A stretch of 20,159 nucleotides of DNA. It comes from a virus. How positions within the stretch are numbered: position 1 is the first letter of the stretch; every line of letters begins with the position of its first letter. Of this stretch, positions 14,401-20,159 are shown piece after piece. The position numbers and the translations under genes are program-made. The stretch lies in IMG/VR virus record IMGVR_UViG_3300030109_005192, positions 14,080 through 34,238 of that record. One strand, 5' to 3'. A model generated the notes under the pieces. The model was not told the DNA's origin and did not search any database. It saw nothing but the letters and a program-made list of their open reading frames with translations.

Positions 14401-15909
14401 TTACTTCATTAACATAAAGTTGTTTGCGCCTTGAGTGATTAAACATCTTTCTGATAAGAAATGTATTTGCATTGCATCAAGAGCCGCTGTAGCAGCACCC
14501 ACAGAACCAGTAGTCCAAGTTTTCATTCTTCGGTCATCAGTTTGTGAAGCTCTATATCTAACGTGTAAGAAAGGACGCTTCATGCTTGCCCCAACAGTTT
14601 GATCATAAACTGAAGAAGTACCAGCAGGAATCATAACTCCTCTAATTGCGTTAGTAGCGTTAGCATCGTTAATACTACCTCTTGTAGCTTTGTCATTTAA
14701 ATATCTGAAGTCAGACTTGTAGAAGTCGTAAGAACCTCTTCTGAAACCAGTGAAACCTAAATTTAAAGCCATATCTTCAGAGTTGTTGAATACACCGTAA
14801 GATGTACCACCAGCACCGTAAGAGTTCATTGAAGCTAACATGTCATCAATAGCTAAGCTAGTTGACCTGTTAACAAACATCATGTACTCTTCAATAGCAC
14901 CTTGCTTGTCAAACTCAGCTAAGATAGCATCAAATTCAGCTAAATCAGTAGCAGCGTTAACACCAGTTACACCAGTAGTAACGTTACCTCTTGATTCAAT
15001 AGCCGCAAACAAACCTTCTGTACCAACGTTTCCAGCACCAGCTGCAGAACCAGCAACTAGATCAGAACCATCAATTGTAGATGCAACAAGGTTAAGCTCA
15101 CTTTCTAACATTGACATTTCGATGTAGTCAGTAAATCTAGCTCTAGTATCAGCTTCAGCTTTTAAGTACCATAAGTAACCAGATTGCCCAGCTTCAGTAG
15201 AAACTTCAACCCAACCAATTCTAGAAGCATCAGATCCTGAAACTTCGTAGTAGTCTTTCATTATAATTGGTTTGTTACTAAAAGATTTAAAAGTTGGTTC
15301 GTTAGCACCTCTAGTGTCAGTAGCACTACCGTCACCAGCAGTCAAGTAGCTCATACCTTTACCATATTCAGAACCATAAACTAATACAGTTGTAGTTTCA
15401 GAACCACCAGTTGTTGATAAACCAGCAGTGTTTAATGAAGCGTGAGAATAAGGTTGTACATCGATAATGTCAGTAGCTACAGCTTCAACGATACATCTAA
15501 CAACTCCCTCAGAGTTTGCTATTAAAACAGTATCGTTAACACGTATAGGTAAAGAACCAGAAGTAACCGCTAAACCATCAATATCTTTTTCTAATTGAAT
15601 TTGTCCACCAGATGCTGTACCACCAGCGTTTGATTCTACGTGACCTTTAAATGAAAGGTGTAATCTACCTTGTTCTGACCAAACAACTTGATCAGCTGTC
15701 ATAGCTTCTTCAGCGCCAACTTGTGCTAAAAAACCTGAAATTGTACGAGGTCCAAAAACCTCAGCTTCTTTTTCCATTAAATCTGGAACGTATTGCTGTG
15801 CCCAACCTTCGTTTGCTGTGCCAGCTAAGTCTAAGTAGTTTGTAGATAATGTTTGCTTCAATGGAGCAGCAACACTATTTAACAAACCACCAGGATTTGA
15901 AATTGCCAT
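14401..15909 (-). CDS. Major capsid protein (HK97-fold type, inferred)
   Basis: A 502-residue protein beginning MAISNPGGLLNSVAAPLKQT. Residues about 35-75 (WAQQYVPDLMEKEAEVFGPR, TISGFLAQVGAEEAMTADQV) resemble the N-terminal region of capsid proteins in uncultured marine and Bacteroidetes phages. The middle is Gly/Ala/Thr-rich, and the C-terminal half has long helical stretches (LFAAIESRGNV, LAEFDAILAEFDKQGAIEEY). It is the most GC-rich gene in the window by eye, uses mainly GCT/GCA and GGT codons, and ends in a strong terminator. All of this suits the most abundant virion protein. It follows the scaffold-like gene by 20 bases, the usual order portal-scaffold-capsid. The fold assignment is inferred from context and not from a structure match. 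Confidence 0.8.
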   Translation of the reverse strand: MAISNPGGLLNSVAAPLKQTLSTNYLDLAGTANEGWAQQYVPDLMEKEAEVFGPRTISGFLAQVGAEEAMTADQVVWSEQGRLHLSFKGHVESNAGGTASGGQIQLEKDIDGLAVTSGSLPIRVNDTVLIANSEGVVRCIVEAVATDIIDVQPYSHASLNTAGLSTTGGSETTTVLVYGSEYGKGMSYLTAGDGSATDTRGANEPTFKSFSNKPIIMKDYYEVSGSDASRIGWVEVSTEAGQSGYLWYLKAEADTRARFTDYIEMSMLESELNLVASTIDGSDLVAGSAAGAGNVGTEGLFAAIESRGNVTTGVTGVNAATDLAEFDAILAEFDKQGAIEEYMMFVNRSTSLAIDDMLASMNSYGAGGTSYGVFNNSEDMALNLGFTGFRRGSYDFYKSDFRYLNDKATRGSINDANATNAIRGVMIPAGTSSVYDQTVGASMKRPFLHVRYRASQTDDRRMKTWTTGSVGAATAALDAMQIHFLSERCLITQGANNFMLMK

Positions 15910-15929
15910 AATTTTGTAATTTTAAATTG

Positions 15930-17108
15930 TTATTTATTGTTTTTAATTTTAAACTTAAAATCAGAAGAATTATCACCTAACACTTTTACTTTTAAACCAC
16001 CTGCTTCTATTTTTCCATGAGCTTGTCTTGGATTCATATCTACATTTTTGGCCTTAGCAACACTATCTTTCATAGCGTCAGCTTTTCCTTGTTCGTAAAA
16101 GTGTTTTGCAATAGCGTCAGCATTCATTGCTGTATATAAAGATTTATGATAACCTGCAGCATCTGACATTTCATTTTTTTCGTTCAAAAACTTTTTGACA
16201 AAATTATTGATGTCGCTTTGAGCTTCTTTAACCTCGTTAGCATTGTTTACGTTAAATCTATATTTTTTGTTACCGACGTTATATTCAAAACCTTTGAACT
16301 TATCGTTAAAAACTTTATTAGTTTTATTTAAAAAATTAGACTTACTTGATTCAGCTATTTTTTTAGTCTCTTCTGACTCTTTGTTATATCTATTAAAGAA
16401 GTCTACAGCTTTTTGTTGTTCAGGCGTTAGCTTTGAACCAGCTTTAATTTCTTCATAGTATTTGGACTTTTGCCCGTCCAAGTGGCTTCTAGCGTCGGCA
16501 ACTTGCTCTTTTAACGCTAATTTTTTTCTTCGTATATCTCTTTCTTCGTCTTCTTCTTCGTTGTAAGAGAATGAGTCTTCCATAAGGAAGTTAATTTCTT
16601 CTGCGTTTAGATGAGGTTTTGTCTGTCTATAATACTCTCTTAATAAAGAGTCATCATCTAACTTACTATAATCTTGATTAATTTTTACATAATCATTTAT
16701 ATCACCACCAGTTTCTTCCATAAAGTCTATTAACTTTTGAATATTTTCTGGTAATGGTTTTCCAGTAGCCTCTGATTCAGCTACAGCTTCTTCAATTTTT
16801 TCTTCTACCTCCGCAACTTCTTCTTCAGTAGATTCTTCAGTAATTTCTTCTAGTGCTGGAGCTTCTTGTGTTTCTGCTTCCGGTTGTACTTCTTCTTGTT
16901 CTTGTGTGGGCTCGGCATTTTCAGACTCTGCAACCACTCCGCTGTCGTCAGCGTTATCTTCTTTAGTTTCATTTTCTTCTTTTGGTGTTGGTGGTTTATC
17001 TAAATTTACTTTTGTAATGTTATTATCTTCTTGATTGTTTTTTATCTCAACTTTTGTAACATTTTCTTGTGTAGTTTCTTCAACTACTTTTTCATCTTTT
17101 TCTTCCAT
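15930..17108 (-). CDS. Scaffold-like acidic protein
   Basis: A 392-residue protein whose first roughly 120 residues are extremely Glu-rich and probably disordered (for example EEITEESTEEEVAEVEEKIE). Next come helices including LPENIQKLIDFMEETGGDIN, DDDSLLREYYRQTKPHLN and DEERDIRRKKLALKEQVADA. The C-terminal part is more basic (FKGFEYNVGNKKYRFNV, ending DFKFKIKNNK). This charge layout, helix content and position between portal and capsid match phage scaffolding proteins, which template the procapsid and then leave. No protease motif (Ser-x-Gly nucleophile or similar) is visible, so a protease-scaffold fusion is unlikely. The start at 17108 is 27 bases after the portal stop. The role is inferred from context and composition. 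Confidence 0.7.
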   Translation of the reverse strand: MEEKDEKVVEETTQENVTKVEIKNNQEDNNITKVNLDKPPTPKEENETKEDNADDSGVVAESENAEPTQEQEEVQPEAETQEAPALEEITEESTEEEVAEVEEKIEEAVAESEATGKPLPENIQKLIDFMEETGGDINDYVKINQDYSKLDDDSLLREYYRQTKPHLNAEEINFLMEDSFSYNEEEDEERDIRRKKLALKEQVADARSHLDGQKSKYYEEIKAGSKLTPEQQKAVDFFNRYNKESEETKKIAESSKSNFLNKTNKVFNDKFKGFEYNVGNKKYRFNVNNANEVKEAQSDINNFVKKFLNEKNEMSDAAGYHKSLYTAMNADAIAKHFYEQGKADAMKDSVAKAKNVDMNPRQAHGKIEAGGLKVKVLGDNSSDFKFKIKNNK

Positions 17109-17135
17109 AATATAATATAATAATAATTAATAAAT

Positions 17136-19556
17136 CTACTTAGGTTCAAACGAACCTAAATCAAATCCTCCGCCTAGTATATCATTACCTGCGGACTCAA
17201 AGTTTTTAGGTGGTTTTCCACTATTTCTTTGTTCAATCATTTCTGATTGTTGTGTAGCTTGTATTTTTGTTCTTTCGTCTTTACGATCTTCTTTTGTTTT
17301 TTCTTTTTCTTTTGCGGCATTAACTTCCATACCTTTCAATTGCATATTCATTTGAAACTCTAACTGCATCAACTCTTTTTTATACGCAACTTCTTGAGCT
17401 ATTTTTTGAGATTCTAATTGAGCTTTAACTTGTTCCAATTGAGCTTCACTTTGCGCTAAAGCTTGGTTTTTTTGAACATCTACTTGTGCCGCCGCTTGAG
17501 CTGCTTGTGTATTGGATTGTGTTTGAGCTTGAATGTTTTCTAACTGTAACCTTCTGTCTCTTTCTTGTTTTTTCTTTCTACGTATTTTTAGCATTTGATT
17601 TGCTAATTTTACATTTTTTATTTCTCTAAGATCAATAGCGTCTTCAAGATCTATACTTTGTTGTTGAATAGCCATTTGAATATTATTTTCTAATATCATT
17701 TTTTCCTCTTCATCAGGCATTAACTCTATGAATATACCAAAATCATATAAATGAAGATTTTTCATTTCATCTAAAGTTGCTACATTGTGAGCACCGATAG
17801 CTTGAATAAAAGCATCTTTTGTTGGAGAGTATTCTATAATATCTGATATTCTAAGTGATAAACACTCTGCTGTTTCAGCTGTTAAAAATAATCCAGCTTG
17901 TAGTATATGTCTTGTAGCTGTATTACTATTAGCTGCTGCTAGTTTTTGAACACCAACTAAAGCATTTTTATCTGGCATACTACCATCTCTAGCTTCATTT
18001 AATCCGGTTACATCTCTTATCATTTGTAAGTAATAATTATAATTACCTATAAGAGCTTGTATTTTGTTTCCACCAGACCCTGATGTAATTTCTTGAATAG
18101 GTACTTTACCAGGATTCATATCACCATCTTGTGTAAATGATCTACCTATAACAGAACCAGTTTGGAAGAACATATTTAATGCTTCTTGTGGGTTATAGTT
18201 AGTACCATTACCTAAATCAATTTCAGCTAAACCATCAGCATCTAAATAAACACCATCTGGAACCATTCTTGACATTACTTGTTGTAACTTTAGATGAGTC
18301 AATTGAATCATATCAGCAAAACCTGTTATACGATTTACTAATGAATCTATTCTACCATCATACATTCTTGGTGCTACTATAGCATAATTCATTTTAACTT
18401 TTGTAAAATCGCTCTTTGGCCTCATCATGTTTGATGCCATTTCCCATTTAAGTAATTTATTAGTACCTAAAATCATTGCACCATCATACAAAACTTCTAT
18501 TGATCTTAATAATTTAGAATAACCACCTTCTTTATTTTCTGGTGGATTAAAGTTATCATCTTTAGGTATAATTTTATCAGCACCTGTTCCGGTTTCTTTT
18601 ATTTTATATACTTCGTTCATGTAAGTTTTATAATTAAAATATAAAACTTGTATTGTATTATTATCTTCTTTTTTAGCAGAATACCTAGTGTTATAATTAT
18701 TTCTATTATAACTTTTATTATCCATTATATCTTGTAAATCAGTTTCTGTTAAATGAGGAAATTGTTTTGCTAATTCATTTACTGGAATTGATTTAACCTC
18801 ACCAACATAGTATATATCATCAAAATAAGGTGAATCAGTATAAGAATACACAAGATCAGCAGGATCAACATAATCAATAATAACACCTTCAGAAGTATTA
18901 AAAGAAGTTTTTACAGCGCCTATACCACAAACTGTTAAATCATAATAAAATCTTTTCTTTGTTAATTCATATTTATTTCCTTCAAACAATACACTTAAAG
19001 CTTGTTCTTCAGCTAATTCAACAGCTTGTTTATAATTAAGTTGCATGTGTAATCCTAATTCTTCTTCTGAATCAGGTAAAGTAGCTGGATCGTTTTGTGC
19101 TAAAGATATACCAAAAGCTTGTTGAGTAAAAGCATCTAAATCTTTAACTCTCATGTCAGCTAGTATAGATTCCATATATTCCGTACGTTTACTAATACCA
19201 TATCTATCTTGAGAAAACGCTTTAACATCATAAGTTCTTTCAGCTATACCATTAACAACTATATCTACAAATTTTGCAATAATTGGAACAGGCTTCCAGT
19301 CTAAATTTAAATAGGACAAATCACCGTTTATAGATAACTCATCCTTATATTTTTGTATAGATTGCTCACCTCTAGCGTACAATCTTAAATTATGAAAATT
19401 GTTTTGATTAGATTTATATCTATTAAGACTTCTTTCTTCGTTAAACCATTCATGTTCTATAGCTTTACCTACTTTCAAACCATAATCATAGCTTAGCTTT
19501 TCAGCGTCACTAACGGTTTGACTAGGAAAATAACTTTTTATGCCAGACTCTGCCAT
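17136..19556 (-). CDS. Portal protein with long C-terminal coiled-coil tail
   Basis: An 806-residue protein. The N-terminal part (NRYKSNQNNFHNLRLYARGE, YLNLDWKPVPIIAKFVDIVV) resembles the start of crAss-like and related Bacteroidetes phage portals. Later blocks include DPADLVYSYTDSPYFDDIYY (about residues 229-250), VNRITGFADMIQLTHLKLQQ, and a conserved-looking stretch near 490-574 (IRDVTGLNEARDGSMPDKNA, VGVQKLAAANSNTATRHI). From about 669 to 780 the protein is Gln/Ala/Glu/Lys-rich with heptad-like spacing and is probably a long helix or barrel tail. It ends in Gly-rich DILGGGFDLGSFEPK. The portal forms the dodecameric DNA gate at the capsid vertex and docks terminase. The gene starts 4 bases after the terL stop. 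The family assignment rests on recalled motifs, gene order and length. Confidence 0.82.
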   Translation of the reverse strand: MAESGIKSYFPSQTVSDAEKLSYDYGLKVGKAIEHEWFNEERSLNRYKSNQNNFHNLRLYARGEQSIQKYKDELSINGDLSYLNLDWKPVPIIAKFVDIVVNGIAERTYDVKAFSQDRYGISKRTEYMESILADMRVKDLDAFTQQAFGISLAQNDPATLPDSEEELGLHMQLNYKQAVELAEEQALSVLFEGNKYELTKKRFYYDLTVCGIGAVKTSFNTSEGVIIDYVDPADLVYSYTDSPYFDDIYYVGEVKSIPVNELAKQFPHLTETDLQDIMDNKSYNRNNYNTRYSAKKEDNNTIQVLYFNYKTYMNEVYKIKETGTGADKIIPKDDNFNPPENKEGGYSKLLRSIEVLYDGAMILGTNKLLKWEMASNMMRPKSDFTKVKMNYAIVAPRMYDGRIDSLVNRITGFADMIQLTHLKLQQVMSRMVPDGVYLDADGLAEIDLGNGTNYNPQEALNMFFQTGSVIGRSFTQDGDMNPGKVPIQEITSGSGGNKIQALIGNYNYYLQMIRDVTGLNEARDGSMPDKNALVGVQKLAAANSNTATRHILQAGLFLTAETAECLSLRISDIIEYSPTKDAFIQAIGAHNVATLDEMKNLHLYDFGIFIELMPDEEEKMILENNIQMAIQQQSIDLEDAIDLREIKNVKLANQMLKIRRKKKQERDRRLQLENIQAQTQSNTQAAQAAAQVDVQKNQALAQSEAQLEQVKAQLESQKIAQEVAYKKELMQLEFQMNMQLKGMEVNAAKEKEKTKEDRKDERTKIQATQQSEMIEQRNSGKPPKNFESAGNDILGGGFDLGSFEPK
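17140..17159 (-). promoter_or_regulatory. Perfect 8-bp hairpin at the portal stop codon
   Basis: The minus-strand RNA UUAGGUUC GUUU GAACCUAA forms eight perfect pairs, made from the codons just before the TAG stop at 17136-17138. It is followed by A/U-rich spacer but not a clean U-run. It may be an RNA-end or mRNA-stability element, or a weak terminator. Confidence 0.5.
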
Positions 19557-19560
19557 ATAT

Positions 19561-20159
19561 TTATTTTATTATTTGTGAATTAGTTCCAGTATTACTATAC
19601 TTGGAAATATTTATGTTTAATTTAGGTTTTTCAACCTTAGCGTTTGGCGCATACAAATGTCTATTATTAGCCATAATAGCTAAACCACTACTTATTGTTG
19701 CGTCAAACTTTGTTCTTTTGTTTATATCAAATCTACTCCAATCATTTAATAATTCGTTAAAATACAAATCACCAAATGTACCATCTTGTTTCATACCAAC
19801 ATGATCTTGAATATACATTTCAATAGCTGCTGCGTGAGCTTGTTTTATATCTTCGCTAGAGTTTGGTATTCCACCTATTTCTTTTTCTGCTACAGATAGT
19901 TTATTCCATAATTTATCAGGTCTATTCATACTAAAACCCCTATAACCTCTACGTCTTAAGTAATATAAAAGTCTAGGTTTATTATTCTCTGCTAGTATTG
20001 GCATACCGTAAAATACTAATGCCATTAAAACATCTTCAAAGAATATTTCTGCCGTAGGTGGTCTTGATAAGTATTCTAAAAAGAAACTATTCGCAGGAGC
20101 GTCCTCCATACTAAACCTGGTTAAGCCGTGTAATGCTCCTTTAGAACCTACTCCATCTA
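19561..20159 (-). CDS. terL: Terminase large subunit, C-terminal nuclease part (5' end outside window)
   Basis: The reading frame is open to the right window edge: 16 codons (DGVGSKGALHGLTRFS) precede the first internal ATG at 20109, so that ATG is not the start. About 198 residues are visible. The sequence LSRPPTAEIFFEDVLMALVF, YGMPILAENN and RRGYRGFSMNRPDKLW is typical of TerL nuclease domains in marine phages. The Glu of ILAENN and the Asp of KFDATISSGLA are the likely second and third acidic residues of the RNase H-like active site, which cuts concatemeric DNA. The ATPase domain and the first catalytic Asp must lie beyond the window. The portal gene follows 4 bases downstream, the standard terL-portal order. 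Confidence 0.85.
   Translation of the reverse strand, partial: DGVGSKGALHGLTRFSMEDAPANSFFLEYLSRPPTAEIFFEDVLMALVFYGMPILAENNKPRLLYYLRRRGYRGFSMNRPDKLWNKLSVAEKEIGGIPNSSEDIKQAHAAAIEMYIQDHVGMKQDGTFGDLYFNELLNDWSRFDINKRTKFDATISSGLAIMANNRHLYAPNAKVEKPKLNINISKYSNTGTNSQIIK

Noticed and set aside
14840-15127. 95-residue plus-strand frame inside the capsid gene
   Set aside because: It is an antisense shadow created by the low stop frequency opposite Ala/Gly/Ser codons; it has no leader or neighbours on that strand.
20107-20109. ATG at 20109 as the terminase start
   Set aside because: The frame stays open upstream to the window edge with typical TerL residues, and a 182-residue protein would lack the ATPase domain.
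1-20159. Recoded stop codons, as in some crAss-like phages
   Set aside because: All ten visible genes end in TAA (eight) or TAG (two) at positions that fit the neighbouring starts; TAG clearly acts as a stop for the portal and the 497-residue gene.

Overview
The window is a block of virion-structure genes from an AT-rich tailed bacteriophage. Every supported gene lies on the minus strand, so the reading order runs from right (20159) to left (1). Gene content and order are those of a phage head-to-tail module: large terminase (3' part), portal, scaffold-like acidic protein, major capsid protein, a conserved unknown protein, a 54-residue peptide, two neck/head-tail connector proteins, a 3167-residue tail hub/adhesin, and two further small or partial structural proteins. 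No starts show a convincing Shine-Dalgarno sequence; the leaders are A/T-only or A-rich. That, the AT-rich codons and the Flavobacteria-style GCTD Cys-rich modules suggest a marine Bacteroidetes (Flavobacteriia-like) host. Portal size, capsid size, the neck pair and the tail-hub N-terminus recall podovirus-type and crAss-like Bacteroidetes phages and uncultured marine phage contigs. That placement is inference from recalled family features, not from a search.

Right end (20159-14401), packaging and head: the nuclease end of TerL (open at the window edge), an 806-residue portal with a long Gln/Ala-rich helical tail, a 392-residue acidic scaffold-like protein and a 502-residue capsid protein. 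The capsid gene is followed at once by a GC-rich UUCG-loop hairpin and a U-rich run, read as an intrinsic terminator. It would separate high-dose head genes from the genes downstream. A second small hairpin straddles the portal stop codon.

Middle (14332-11073), neck: a 273-residue unknown protein, an intergenic stem-loop, a 54-residue peptide with a CGC motif, a 236-residue neck protein and a 497-residue neck/adaptor protein. The adaptor appears to carry an inserted carbohydrate-binding-like beta domain.

Left (11069-1), tail: one gene of 9.5 kb fuses a P22 gp10-like/crAss 'muzzle'-like tail hub to a C-terminal region built from about 13 Cys-rich GCTD modules, a fibronectin type III domain and a terminal Fn3-like domain. 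It is followed by a 121-residue protein and by the first 391 residues of an open-ended beta-rich protein with internal repeats. That last gene has no stop inside the window, so it is easily overlooked in favour of an antisense shadow.

Genes are packed with 3-77 base gaps and look co-transcribed. No tRNA, integrase, CRISPR, transposon or plus-strand gene was seen.
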